From assembly GCA_022800755.1 (NCBI GenBank), contig JAAWQX010000002.1:62001-126000 (forward strand): 64,000 nt of DNA, read 5' to 3'. The DNA comes from Oscillospiraceae bacterium (GTDB lineage Bacteria > Bacillota > Clostridia > Oscillospirales > Oscillospiraceae). Positions 34,937 through 43,731 of the stretch are shown one piece after another. Below the pieces are notes generated by a model. The model searched no databases. It was not told the origin of the DNA and saw nothing but the letters and a program-made list of their open reading frames with translations. Position numbers and translations under genes: made by a program. Each line of letters opens with the position of its first letter. Position 1 is the stretch's first letter.

Positions 34937-36100
34937 ATGAGTGACGAATACATCCCCAGCCTGACCCTGGACCCCAACGCCGCGGCGGATACCGCCGCAG
35001 CCGAGATCCCCACCGCGGTGGACATCCCGCCCGCACAGGAAGTGGACGTCCCCGTTGAAAAGCTGGAACTGAGCAAATTCTCCGAAGCGGAGCAGGCCGC
35101 CATCCGGCAGTTTGCCACCACCATCGACGTGTCCAACAGTGAGCAGATCATGAACTACGGCGCAGCCGCACAGAAGAACATTTCCGAATTCTCCGGTGCC
35201 GCGCTGAACTCCGTGCGCACCAAGGACCTGGGCGAAATGGGCGATACCCTGTCCGATCTGGTGGTGCAGCTCAAGAGTATGGATTTTGATGAAAAGGAAG
35301 AAAAAAAAGGACTGTTCGGCATCTTTAAGAAAGCCAAAACCAGCATCGACAGCCTGAAAGCCCAGTATGACACCGCGGAAGTGAATGTGGACAAGATCGT
35401 CAATTCCCTGTCCGCCCATGAGCGCACGCTGCTGAAAGATGTCGCCATGCTGGATAAGATGTATGAAAAGAACCAGGCTTATTATAAGGAACTGACCATG
35501 TACATCCTGGCCGGCAAACTGCGGGCAGAGGAACTGCGGAATGTGGAATTGCCCAAACTCCAGGCCAAGGCCCAGGAGACCGGCCTGCCCGAGGACGCGG
35601 AGTCCGCCAACGATTTCGCCAATATGATCGGCAGGTTTGAAAAGCGACTGTACGATCTGGAACTCACCCGGGTCATCTCCCTGCAGATGGCGCCGCAGAT
35701 CCGCATGATCCAGAATAACGACACCATCATGGCGGAAAAAATACAGACATCCCTGGTAAACACCATCCCCCTGTGGAAAAGCCAGATGGTCATGGCCCTC
35801 ACTATGCACCACTCCAAGCAGGCCATGGAAGCCCAGCGGGAAGTATCCGAGGTCACCAACGAGCTCCTGAAAAAGAACGCCGAGGCTCTGCACCAGGGCA
35901 GCGTGTCTATCGCCCGGGAAGCCGAACGCGGCATCGTGGAAGTGGAAACACTGAAAAAGACCAATCAGGAATTGATTGCTTCCTTGGAAGAAGTCCGGCA
36001 GATCCAGGAAGACGGCCGGGCCAAGCGGGCCGCCGCGGAAGAAGAATTGGGCCGTATCGAGGGCGAATTGAAGCAAAAGCTGCTGGAACTGAAAGGTTAA
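34937..36100 (+). CDS. TelA-like toxic anion resistance protein
   Basis: A 387-residue TelA/YceH-family protein, largely alpha-helical and probably coiled-coil, with an acidic low-complexity N terminus (about 1-40). Conserved stretches are FSEAEQAAIRQFATTIDVSN and LTMYILAGKLRAEELRNVELP. TelA homologues are linked to tellurite, nisin and other envelope-stress tolerance, by an unknown mechanism. AAAGGA precedes the ATG; the LemA-like gene starts 3 bases after its stop. Confidence 0.9.
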   Translation: MSDEYIPSLTLDPNAAADTAAAEIPTAVDIPPAQEVDVPVEKLELSKFSEAEQAAIRQFATTIDVSNSEQIMNYGAAAQKNISEFSGAALNSVRTKDLGEMGDTLSDLVVQLKSMDFDEKEEKKGLFGIFKKAKTSIDSLKAQYDTAEVNVDKIVNSLSAHERTLLKDVAMLDKMYEKNQAYYKELTMYILAGKLRAEELRNVELPKLQAKAQETGLPEDAESANDFANMIGRFEKRLYDLELTRVISLQMAPQIRMIQNNDTIMAEKIQTSLVNTIPLWKSQMVMALTMHHSKQAMEAQREVSEVTNELLKKNAEALHQGSVSIAREAERGIVEVETLKKTNQELIASLEEVRQIQEDGRAKRAAAEEELGRIEGELKQKLLELKG

Positions 36101-36103
36101 GCC

Positions 36104-36853
36104 ATGAAATTCTTGAAAAACCGATTTGTCGCAAAATTCCTGCTGCTGGCTGCGATTTTCGGCATTACGCCGTTCATCGCCGACGGGCAATTGGAGGATA
36201 AGGTCTGGGAGATTCAATCCGCGATCTATGATTACAGGGGCGTTTATGACCGCCTGGAGGAATCCAACGACGCGGCCGGGAACCTGGTGTCCATCGCCTT
36301 GGATTATCCCACCCTGGTCACGGAGACGGAAGCCCTGCGTTTTGCCTACGGCGAGATGGACGAATGCCTGGATGACGACGATTTGGATGACATGTACGAA
36401 GCCAATGTGGAGTTAGCTTCCGCGTTCCACGCGCTGTATGAAAAGCTGTCGGACGTCGATTTGTCCGACGAGGACCGCCGGGCGGTGGAAGCCTACATCA
36501 ATACGTTCAACGGCGCCCAGCGGACGCTGAAAGCCGCGGCGGATGATTATAACGGTCAGGTGCGGTCATTTCGCGGCCGGACAATGGGCCAATTCCCCGC
36601 CAATGTCATCGTGGATCTGTTTGATATTGACGCGCCAGAGTATTTCGCCGCGGACGATGCATTCAGCGAAGCCGCCGATCAGCGCGCTATGACGGTAATT
36701 CCCGATGTGCCCGAAGCGCCGAAAGTCCCGGACGTACCTGATGCCCCGGATGCGCCGGACCTGGATCAGACCATCAATGATTTTGTCGACGGGATCACTG
36801 ATTATGTAAACCACACAGTCAGCGACGCGCTGGATGACGCTTTTAACGATTAA
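36104..36853 (+). CDS. LemA-like membrane protein with acidic Pro/Asp tail
   Basis: A 249-residue protein with an N-terminal membrane helix (about 8-26) and a helical domain whose C-terminal part YNGQVRSFRGRTMGQFPAN...LFDIDAPEYFAADDAF closely follows the LemA signature (YNxxVxxFPxNxxAxxFxFxxxxYFxA). The N-terminal half is more divergent than usual LemA. A tail (about 200-249) rich in Asp, Pro and Val has PDVPDAPDAPDLDQ-like repeats. LemA function is unknown; LemA genes often precede TPM-domain genes, as here (9-base gap). Confidence 0.75.
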   Translation: MKFLKNRFVAKFLLLAAIFGITPFIADGQLEDKVWEIQSAIYDYRGVYDRLEESNDAAGNLVSIALDYPTLVTETEALRFAYGEMDECLDDDDLDDMYEANVELASAFHALYEKLSDVDLSDEDRRAVEAYINTFNGAQRTLKAAADDYNGQVRSFRGRTMGQFPANVIVDLFDIDAPEYFAADDAFSEAADQRAMTVIPDVPEAPKVPDVPDAPDAPDLDQTINDFVDGITDYVNHTVSDALDDAFND

Positions 36854-36862
36854 AGGAGACCC

Positions 36863-37699
36863 ATGAAAAAACTGATTTCCACAGGACTTGCCCTTTTGCT
36901 TCTGATAAGCGTCCTGCTCGCTCCGGCTTGTGCCGTGGTGGAGCAATCGGAAAGCTATTATGTGGCGGATTACGCGAATGTCCTGTCCTCCGACGTGGAG
37001 CAGCAAATCATCGATGCCAACGCCAAATTGGAGCAGACCTGCGACGGCGCGCAGATCGTGGTGGTCACCATCGACTATCTGCCAGACAATTACTACGCCG
37101 ACGAATACGCCCGGCAATTGTTCAACAACTGGCATGTAGGCTCCGCAGACGCGAATAACGGCATTCTTCTGCTCCTTGTGACCCAGGAAGCGAAAGGCTG
37201 GCTGGTCACAGGCGCGGGGCTGTCAAACAAACTCACAAATCAAGAAGTAGACGACCTGCTGAACGACTACTTTTGGGACTATGTAGACGACGGCAAATAT
37301 GAAAAAGCCGTTACCTCGGTCTTCGACCAGCTCTTGAACTGGTACGAGGACGAATACAACACCGCTCTGACCCAGCCCGGAACATCGCAAAATTACAATC
37401 AATCCAGCTATCAGACGGAGTACCGGCGCGGTCCCTCGCCTTTTATGATGCTCGTGATTTTAATCATCGTCATCTCCCTGCTCAACAGTTCTGCCCGGCG
37501 GGTGCGCCGCAGAGGCAGCGACATCCCCTGGTGGGTCTGGTGGATGATGTGCAATGACCGCGGCCCCCGCGGTCCGAGAGGTGGTCCGCCTCCCCCCGGC
37601 GGTTTCGGGGGCGGCGGTTTCCATGGCGGAGGAGGCTTCGGCGGAGGAATGGGCCACGGTGGCGGCGGTTTCTCCGGAGGCGGCGGTGGCCGCAGATAA
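36863..37699 (+). CDS. TPM-domain membrane protein (YgcG-like)
   Basis: A 278-residue exported protein. Signal peptide (1 to about 24), TPM domain (about 30-165: YVADYANVLSSDVEQQI and ANNGILLLLVTQEAKGWLVTG), a membrane helix (about 194-210), a Trp-rich cytoplasmic patch DIPWWVWWMM (about 220-229), then a Gly/His-rich tail to the end. TPM proteins form a large family with phosphatase activity shown for one plant member; bacterial roles are unclear but they commonly pair with LemA. Part of the four-gene XpaC-TelA-LemA-TPM unit. Confidence 0.88.
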   Translation: MKKLISTGLALLLLISVLLAPACAVVEQSESYYVADYANVLSSDVEQQIIDANAKLEQTCDGAQIVVVTIDYLPDNYYADEYARQLFNNWHVGSADANNGILLLLVTQEAKGWLVTGAGLSNKLTNQEVDDLLNDYFWDYVDDGKYEKAVTSVFDQLLNWYEDEYNTALTQPGTSQNYNQSSYQTEYRRGPSPFMMLVILIIVISLLNSSARRVRRRGSDIPWWVWWMMCNDRGPRGPRGGPPPPGGFGGGGFHGGGGFGGGMGHGGGGFSGGGGGRR

Positions 37700-37720
37700 T
37701 TGCGTAGGAGGACAACAGAT

Positions 37721-38200
37721 ATGTCTATGGAACGGGCGCGTGCCCATCTTGCAGCCTTCGGCGTGGCGGAACGCATCCAGGAATTTGACGTTTCCAGCGC
37801 CACGGTAGATTTGGCCGCCCAGGCGCTGGGCGTAGAGGGCGCGCGGATCGCGAAGACCCTGTCTTTTAAATTGGACAGCGGGTGCATCCTGGTCGTAGCC
37901 GCGGGAGACGCGCGGATCGACAATCACAAGTTCAAAGAGCAGTTTCATAAAAAGGCTACCATGCCTTCTCCCGACGAGGTGCTGGAACAGATCGGCCATC
38001 CGGTGGGCGGCGTATGTCCTTTCGGCATCAATGACGGCGTGGACGTCTATTTGGACGAAAGCCTGAAGCGGTTTGTGACGGTATTCCCCGCCGCCGGCAC
38101 CGCCAACAGCGCCATTGAACTGACCATTGACGAACTGTATCGATTCTCCGGCGCAAAGTGCTGGATCGATGTGTGCAAGCTGCCGGTCCCGGCGGAGTAG
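37721..38200 (+). CDS. YbaK/ProX-type aminoacyl-tRNA deacylase
   Basis: A 159-residue stand-alone editing-domain protein that hydrolyses mischarged tRNA (Cys-tRNA-Pro or Ala-tRNA-Pro in known members). Family stretches are RIAKTLSFKL, the catalytic-lysine region NHKFKEQF, VGGVCPFGI and the C-terminal GTANSAIELT. GGAGG lies about 9 bases before the ATG at 37721. It follows the TPM gene by 21 bases and may share its transcript, without an obvious functional link. Confidence 0.9.
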   Translation: MSMERARAHLAAFGVAERIQEFDVSSATVDLAAQALGVEGARIAKTLSFKLDSGCILVVAAGDARIDNHKFKEQFHKKATMPSPDEVLEQIGHPVGGVCPFGINDGVDVYLDESLKRFVTVFPAAGTANSAIELTIDELYRFSGAKCWIDVCKLPVPAE

Positions 38201-38220
38201 GATGCAAATGGGATGCAAAA

Positions 38221-38253
38221 AACGGCCCCGAAAGTGGCACTTTCGGGGCCGTT
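38221..38253. terminator. Bidirectional terminator
   Basis: Perfect 15-bp arms 38221-38235 and 38239-38253 with a 3-base loop; TTTTTT on the minus-strand side. It lies between the converging YbaK-like and DUF362 genes. Confidence 0.9.
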
Positions 38254-38260
38254 TGCACGC

Positions 38261-39379
38261 TTATTTGACCTCAATCAACTCATATTTTTGCACGCCAATG
38301 CCCAGTTTTTCTGCATGTTCCACGCAGCTTTTCCAGTTAGAGTTGGGGTTTGCCGTATGGAAATGGTCCCGACCCTCCTCGTGGGCGCGGATGCGGTCAT
38401 CCAGAACGCTGCCGGCGTTGACGGGCATTTTGTTCACCGCGTCCGCGCAGGCTACGTCCAAGGCCACAGGGTCAAAGGACGCGAATATGCCCACATTCGG
38501 CACCAGCGCCAGATCGTTTTCCGCATGGCAGTCGCAGAACGGCGAAATGTCCATCACCAGATTGATGTGGAAATTGGGCCGTCCGTCTACCACCGCTTTG
38601 GCGTATTCCGCGATCTTATAATTCAGAATGTCGTTGCTGTGATACACGCCGGGGCGGATAGCGTCTCTGGGACATACGCCCACACAGCGGCCGCAGCCAA
38701 CGCATTTATCGTGGTCGATGGTGATCTTACGGTCGGTCATAATGGGGGCGCCGTGGGCGCAGATGCGCTGGCACGCGCCGCAGCCGATGCAAAGTTCCTG
38801 ATTGCAGTTGGGCTTGCTGGACGCGTGCATTTCCATCTTGCCCGCCCGGGAACCGCAGCCCATGCCCAGGTTTTTCAGCGCGCCGCCAAAGCCTGTCATT
38901 TCATGGCCCTTGAAGTGGTTCAACGAAATAACTACATCCGCATCCATGATGGCGGTACCGATCTTGGCTTCCTTTACATATTCGCCGCCGGTAACGGGAA
39001 CGTATGTTTCATCCGTGCCTTTCAGTCCGTCGGCAATGATGGCGTGGCAGCCGGTAGTCAGGGGTGTAAAGCCGTTGCCGTAGGCGCTGTCCAGATGCTC
39101 TAGGGCGTGCTTCCGGCCGCCGACATACAGCGTGTTGCAGTCCGTCAGGAACGGGCGGCCGCCGCGGGCTTTGATAAAATCCGCAACGGTCTTGGCATAA
39201 TTGGGGCGGATGTACGCCATATTTCCCGGTTCACCGAAATGGATCTTGATCGCAACAAATTTGTCCGCAAAGTCCATCTCCCCCATCCCCGCGGCGGAAA
39301 TGACACGTTCCAGCTTTTTCAGGAGCGTATCCCCGACCTGTACGCGCATATTCGTGTAATAAACCTTAGACGTTGACAT
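38261..39379 (-). CDS. DUF362 protein with two [4Fe-4S] ferredoxin motifs
   Basis: A 372-residue iron-sulfur protein. The DUF362 domain (KIHFGEPGNMAYIRP and VVISLNHFKGHEMTGFGGAL) is split by a ferredoxin insert with CIGCGACQRIC and CVGCGRCVGVCP near residues 195-240. Function is unknown; the clusters imply electron transfer or a structural redox role. GAGAGG precedes the start. It is separated from hydA upstream by a strong terminator, so it is transcribed apart from the hydrogenase, though both are iron-sulfur proteins on the same strand. Confidence 0.9.
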   Translation of the reverse strand: MSTSKVYYTNMRVQVGDTLLKKLERVISAAGMGEMDFADKFVAIKIHFGEPGNMAYIRPNYAKTVADFIKARGGRPFLTDCNTLYVGGRKHALEHLDSAYGNGFTPLTTGCHAIIADGLKGTDETYVPVTGGEYVKEAKIGTAIMDADVVISLNHFKGHEMTGFGGALKNLGMGCGSRAGKMEMHASSKPNCNQELCIGCGACQRICAHGAPIMTDRKITIDHDKCVGCGRCVGVCPRDAIRPGVYHSNDILNYKIAEYAKAVVDGRPNFHINLVMDISPFCDCHAENDLALVPNVGIFASFDPVALDVACADAVNKMPVNAGSVLDDRIRAHEEGRDHFHTANPNSNWKSCVEHAEKLGIGVQKYELIEVK

Positions 39380-39446
39380 ATTAGTACCTCTCCATGTAAA
39401 GTTAGGGGTATTTTATCATAATAACCGCTTGTTGTCCAGACATTGT

Positions 39447-39479
39447 AAAACACCGGGTATCGATGATACCCGGTGTTTT
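39447..39479. terminator. Terminator of the hydCBA operon
   Basis: Perfect 15-bp arms 39447-39461 and 39465-39479 with a 3-base loop, immediately after the hydA stop; T-rich both sides. Confidence 0.9.
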
Positions 39480-39489
39480 CTTCTGATGC

Positions 39490-41211
39490 TTACTCGTGAT
39501 GCACGTCACCGTGATCTGGGTAAATGATGTGCAGATAATGGTGGGGATCGTTGTTCAGCAGGCTGTATGCGTAATCCAACGCGGGGTTCTGCTGCGGGAT
39601 GCGCAGTTCGCAGGCTTCGTCTTCCTTGAAGATTGCCTGGAAACGCTCCTCTTTCCGTTCCTGCATGGCGGGGGGCTGTCCGCCGCCGCCGATGCAACCG
39701 TTGGGACAGGCCATGACCTCGATAAAGTCGAAATGCTCCTTGCCGCTTTCCACCAGGTCGATGAGCTTATCTGCGTTGCCCAGGCCGTTGGCCACGCCGA
39801 TGCGCAGCTTCAAATCGCCCGCCGCGACTTCAAAGGCCTTGATGCCGTCCAAGCCGCGAACGCCGCATTCCGCGATGGTCTGGAGCGTATCCGGGGACGC
39901 GTCCCCCAAAACACGGCGAATGACCGCTTCCGTCACGCCGCCGCTGACGCCGAAGATCACGCCGGCGCCGGTATAGTCGCCCAAGGGCGTATCCGGCTCG
40001 GTTTCCGGCAGTTTGGGGAAATCAATGCCCGCTTCCTTGATCATCCGGCCCAGTTCCTGGGTCGTCAGGACCAGGTCCACCAGGCGCTTTCCGTCTTTTT
40101 CCAGTTCTGGGCGGGCCGCCTCGAACTTCTTGGCCGTACAGGGCATGATCGCTACGGAATAGACTTCCTCTTCCTTGAACTGTCTGCGGATCAATGCGCC
40201 CATCATCTCCATGGGGCTGCCGCAGGTGGAGACCTGGGGCATCAAATGGGGGTGGGCTTTCTCCACGTGCTGGATCCAGCCGGGGCAGCAGGAGGTGAAC
40301 ATGGGCAGCTTCGCACCACTGTTCAGCTTCTCCATGAATTCCGCAGATTCTTCCATGATGGTGAGGTCGGCGGTGAGGTTCGTGTCATACACCACATCCA
40401 CACCCAGACGCTTCAGGGCGGTGACCAGTTTGCCGGTGACCGGCTCGTTGGCCGGCATCCCGAACTGCTCCGCCAGACCCACGCGCACGGAGGGCGCGAA
40501 CTGCACTACGACCTTGCGGTTCGGGTCCTGGATCATGTGCCACATGGTCTCGGTCTCGTTTTTCACCGTCAAAGCGCCGGTGGGGCAAACCGCCGCGCAC
40601 TGGCCGCAGCCAACACACTTAGACGTGGCGATATTATCGTTGTAGCCCGGGGCAATGTATGTACGCTTGCCGCGGTGGCAGAAATCGATGGCGTGGATAT
40701 TCTGCACCTCGTCGCACATCCGCACGCAAAGGCCGCACAGGATGCACTTGGAGGGGTCTCTCACGATGCACTTGGAGCTGTCGTCAATGGGCATGTCGGA
40801 GTAATTCTTGCCAAAGCGCTCCATGTCCACATGATAGCGGCGGCAGTAAGCCTGCAGCTTGCAGCTTTCGCTCATTTCACATGTGGCGCAGTCGGTCCGG
40901 TGGCTGCCCAGAAGAAGCTGAAGGATCATCTTACGGTATCTCTGGATGCGCGGGGTATTGGTCTGAATCTTCGCGCCCGCCCGGGGCTTTAAGGAGCAGG
41001 CGGAATCGATCTTGCCCTTATCATCTTCCACAATGCAGATGCGGCAGCCGCCGTAAATAGACAAATTTTCGCAGTAGCAGAGGGAAGGAATGTCAATGCT
41101 GTTGTGGCGCGCGACTTCCAGCACATTGCGCTCGCCGTTGATGGCGCACTCCACGTTATCAATGATCATGACCTTCGGCTGATCATTGGACTGATTTTTT
41201 TCTCGTGCCAT
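39490..41211 (-). CDS. hydA: [FeFe] hydrogenase catalytic subunit (NADH-linked, HydA/HndD type)
   Basis: Proton-reducing or H2-oxidising subunit, 573 residues. Domains in order: [2Fe-2S] domain with CYCENLSIYGGCRIC (about 45-58), His-Cys cluster domain HRTDCATCEMSESC (about 98-111), two [4Fe-4S] motifs (CILCGLCVRMC and CVGCGQCAAVCP), then the H-cluster domain with L1 TSCCPGW, L2 MPCTAKKFEAARPE and L3 EVMACPNGC. All four H-cluster cysteines and the proton-relay cysteine after the first one are present. This domain set is that of multimeric NADH-dependent, often electron-bifurcating, group A hydrogenases. It is cytoplasmic; maturases hydEFG are not in the window. Confidence 0.96.
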   Translation of the reverse strand: MAREKNQSNDQPKVMIIDNVECAINGERNVLEVARHNSIDIPSLCYCENLSIYGGCRICIVEDDKGKIDSACSLKPRAGAKIQTNTPRIQRYRKMILQLLLGSHRTDCATCEMSESCKLQAYCRRYHVDMERFGKNYSDMPIDDSSKCIVRDPSKCILCGLCVRMCDEVQNIHAIDFCHRGKRTYIAPGYNDNIATSKCVGCGQCAAVCPTGALTVKNETETMWHMIQDPNRKVVVQFAPSVRVGLAEQFGMPANEPVTGKLVTALKRLGVDVVYDTNLTADLTIMEESAEFMEKLNSGAKLPMFTSCCPGWIQHVEKAHPHLMPQVSTCGSPMEMMGALIRRQFKEEEVYSVAIMPCTAKKFEAARPELEKDGKRLVDLVLTTQELGRMIKEAGIDFPKLPETEPDTPLGDYTGAGVIFGVSGGVTEAVIRRVLGDASPDTLQTIAECGVRGLDGIKAFEVAAGDLKLRIGVANGLGNADKLIDLVESGKEHFDFIEVMACPNGCIGGGGQPPAMQERKEERFQAIFKEDEACELRIPQQNPALDYAYSLLNNDPHHYLHIIYPDHGDVHHE

Positions 41212-41227
41212 TCTTTACACCTCTCAA

Positions 41228-43147
41228 TCAGTATTTCACATTGCCCTTGCGGCCGTTTTCGATATAAATCGCGCCGGCCGGGCAGCCTTCCATACAAGTG
41301 CCGCACTTGATGCACTTGCTGGCGTCAATGACGTGGGGCGTCTTAATTTCGCCGGTGATGGCTTCCACAGGGCAGTTCCGGGCGCACTTGGTGCAGCCGA
41401 TGCAGGTCGCGGCGTTGATCGCGTAGACCTTCTGGCTGAGCTTCTGGCACACGCCGGCGCGGCACTGCTTTTCGTTGATGTGCTCTTCGTATTCCTTGCG
41501 GAAGTTGGCCAGCGTGGACAATACGGGGTTCGCCGCGGTCTTGCCCAGGCCGCACAGGGAGGACTTTTCCATCATGCGGGCGATCTCTTCCAGTTCGTCT
41601 AAGTCTTCCATAGTCCCCTCGCCGTCGCAGATGTTCTCCAAAATCTGCTTCATGCGGGTGGTACCCTCACGGCAGGGCGTGCACTTGCCGCAGGATTCCT
41701 TGCAGATGAAGTTCATGAAGAAGCGGGCGGTATCCACCATGCAGGTGTTCTCGTCCATGACCACCAGGCCGCCGGAGCCGATGATCGCGCCCACGCTCTT
41801 CAAGCTGTCAAAGTCCAAGGGCAGGTCCAGATGCTCATAGGTCAGGCAGCCGCCGGAGGGTCCGCCGATCTGCACAGCCTTGAAGTCCTGGTAATTCTTG
41901 ATGCCGCCGCCGATGCCGACGACTACTTCACGCAGGGTAATGCCCATGGGTACTTCGATGATGCCGGTGTTGTTCACGTTGCCGGTCAAAGCAAACGCCT
42001 TCGTTCCGGTGCTGCCCTCGGTACCCACGGATTTGAACCAGGCCGCGCCGTGGTTGATGATGTCGGGCACATTGGCAAAAGTCTCTACATTATTCAGGCA
42101 AGTGGGCTTGCCGTACAGGCCCACATCCACCTGGTGGTACAGCTTTGCTCTGGGCATACCGCGGTTGCCTTCAATGGAGTTGGTCATGGCGCTGCCTTCG
42201 CCGCAGACGAACGCGCCGGCGCCCTGGTTGATATGAATGTGGAAATTCTTTCCACTGCCCAGAATATTGTCGCCCAGCAGGCCCATTTCCGTTGCCTGCT
42301 CAATGGCCATGCCCAGACGGGACACGGACAAGGGGTATTCCGCGCGGACATAGATATAAGCTTCCTCAGCCTCACAGCCGATGCCGGCGATGATCATGCC
42401 TTCAATGACCTTATGGGGCGTGCCTTCCATAGTGGAACCGTCCATGAACGCGCCGGGGTCGCCCTCGTCGCCGTTGCACACGATGTACTTCACGTCCGCG
42501 GCTTTATTAGCGGCGACCTGCGCCCACTTCTTGCCCGTGGGGAAGCCCGCGCCGCCGCGGCCGCGGATACCGGATTCGGTGACCTCGTTGACCACCTGCT
42601 CAGGGGTCATATCAAAAAGCGCCTTGACAGCGGCGCTGTAACCGCCCACGCCGATGTAATCCTCGATGCTCTCACAATCGATGCTGCCGCAGTAGTTGAG
42701 CATCCGGCGGGTCTGCTTGTTGTAGAAAGGAATCTCGCTTTGCTTCTTTGCCAGAATGCCCGCGTTGCGGTACGCCAGGCGGCTGACAAATTCCCCATTC
42801 CTGATGGTGCTCTCGATGATCTCGGGGATATCGGAGATCTGGACCTTGGTATACAGCCAGCCTTCCGGCTCGATCTTGACCAGGGGGCCCATCTCGCAAA
42901 AGCCGATGCATCCGGTCTTTTTGACATTGACCGCGTCCTTTTCCGGCTCCTCCATGAGTTCCACTACACACTTCAGGCCGGCGGCCTCCACGGCGTTTTT
43001 CATTTCCTCATAGAGCTTCAAAGAACCGCTGGACACGCAGCCGTTGCCGCAGCAGACCAGAATCTTCCGGTTGGCGCTGTTATGAATGGCTTCATACTTG
43101 GCCTGGACTGCCTGAAATTCGGCACGGTTGTTGAGTTTTGTTCTCAT
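41228..43147 (-). CDS. hydB: NADH-binding subunit of [FeFe] hydrogenase (HydB/HndC, NuoF-like)
   Basis: Flavin and NADH site of the hydrogenase, 639 residues. The N-terminal thioredoxin-like [2Fe-2S] domain (about 1-125) has CCGNGCVSSGS. The NuoF-like core (about 150-560) has GRGGAGFPTGKKW for NADH/FMN, VCNGDEGDPGAFMD and ESCGKCTPCREG for a [4Fe-4S] cluster. The C terminus carries two ferredoxin motifs (CIGCTKCARNCP and CIKCGTCMEGCP). This layout matches bifurcating enzymes that couple NADH and ferredoxin to H2. Its ATG overlaps the hydC stop (ATGA). Confidence 0.96.
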   Translation of the reverse strand: MRTKLNNRAEFQAVQAKYEAIHNSANRKILVCCGNGCVSSGSLKLYEEMKNAVEAAGLKCVVELMEEPEKDAVNVKKTGCIGFCEMGPLVKIEPEGWLYTKVQISDIPEIIESTIRNGEFVSRLAYRNAGILAKKQSEIPFYNKQTRRMLNYCGSIDCESIEDYIGVGGYSAAVKALFDMTPEQVVNEVTESGIRGRGGAGFPTGKKWAQVAANKAADVKYIVCNGDEGDPGAFMDGSTMEGTPHKVIEGMIIAGIGCEAEEAYIYVRAEYPLSVSRLGMAIEQATEMGLLGDNILGSGKNFHIHINQGAGAFVCGEGSAMTNSIEGNRGMPRAKLYHQVDVGLYGKPTCLNNVETFANVPDIINHGAAWFKSVGTEGSTGTKAFALTGNVNNTGIIEVPMGITLREVVVGIGGGIKNYQDFKAVQIGGPSGGCLTYEHLDLPLDFDSLKSVGAIIGSGGLVVMDENTCMVDTARFFMNFICKESCGKCTPCREGTTRMKQILENICDGEGTMEDLDELEEIARMMEKSSLCGLGKTAANPVLSTLANFRKEYEEHINEKQCRAGVCQKLSQKVYAINAATCIGCTKCARNCPVEAITGEIKTPHVIDASKCIKCGTCMEGCPAGAIYIENGRKGNVKY

Positions 43148-43626
43148 CTCACGTCCTCCTTCTCTTTCAGTTCAGAGATCAAGGCCTGGGCCTTCTCCGG
43201 CGTCATTTTGGAATGGACCTCATCATTGACCACCACAACGGGGGCCAGGCCGCAGGCGCCCAGGCAGGACACGATCTCCACCGTGAACAATCCGTCCTCC
43301 GTGGAGGGTTTATCCTCATTCAGCCCGGTGGCCTCATACACAGCCTCCAGCACATTTGCGGACTTTCTCACGTGACAGGCCGTGCCCCGGCAGACTTTGA
43401 TGACGTATTTTCCTTTCGCATCCATCGAGAAATTCTCGTAGAACGTTGCCACGCCAAAAATCTTCGCCATGCTGACGCCGATTTTTTCCGCTATGTATTC
43501 CAGTGCGGCCTGAGGCAGATAGCGGTACTCTTCCTGGACTGCCTGCATAATCGCGATAATATTACCCTTATCGTAATCGTACCGTCCGAGAATTTCGTCG
43601 ATGAGTTTATAATCGACTTTAACCAT
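43144..43626 (-). CDS. hydC: [2Fe-2S] subunit of [FeFe] hydrogenase (HydC/HndA, NuoE-like)
   Basis: NuoE-like thioredoxin-fold ferredoxin, 160 residues. It has the helical N terminus LPQAALEYIAEKIGV, KIFGVATFYENF, and the [2Fe-2S] ligands in CRGTACHVR and CLGACGLAP. The start at 43626 has AAAGGAAC 8 bases upstream. First gene of hydCBA with its own promoter. It passes electrons between HydB and the rest of the complex. Confidence 0.95.
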   Translation of the reverse strand: MVKVDYKLIDEILGRYDYDKGNIIAIMQAVQEEYRYLPQAALEYIAEKIGVSMAKIFGVATFYENFSMDAKGKYVIKVCRGTACHVRKSANVLEAVYEATGLNEDKPSTEDGLFTVEIVSCLGACGLAPVVVVNDEVHSKMTPEKAQALISELKEKEDVR

Positions 43627-43702
43627 ACTCAAGTTCCTTTCTGTCTGTTTTTTCCTACCATTCACATAATATTTACGCCATAATAAATACTAATGTATGT
43701 CA

Positions 43703-43731
43703 ATATTATCATTTTTTTATGGACATTGCAA
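43703..43731 (-). promoter_or_regulatory. Promoter of the hydCBA operon
   Basis: On the minus strand TTGCAA (43731-43726), 17 bases, TAATAT (43708-43703), about 80 bases before hydC. No exact Rex box (TTGTGAAnnnnTTCACAA type) was found. Confidence 0.7.

Noticed and set aside
34625-36217. A 530-codon minus-strand open frame across telA
   Set aside because: It is antisense to TelA and LemA-like genes, rich in His, Gly and Phe with no recognisable domain, and has no initiation site; typical of shadow frames in GC-rich DNA.
36566-37135. Minus-strand frame across the LemA-TPM junction
   Set aside because: Antisense to two well-supported genes; no start site or domain.
37554-37808. Short frames overlapping the Gly-rich end of the TPM gene on both strands
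   Set aside because: Repetitive GGC/GGT codons open all frames; no independent start signals or homology.
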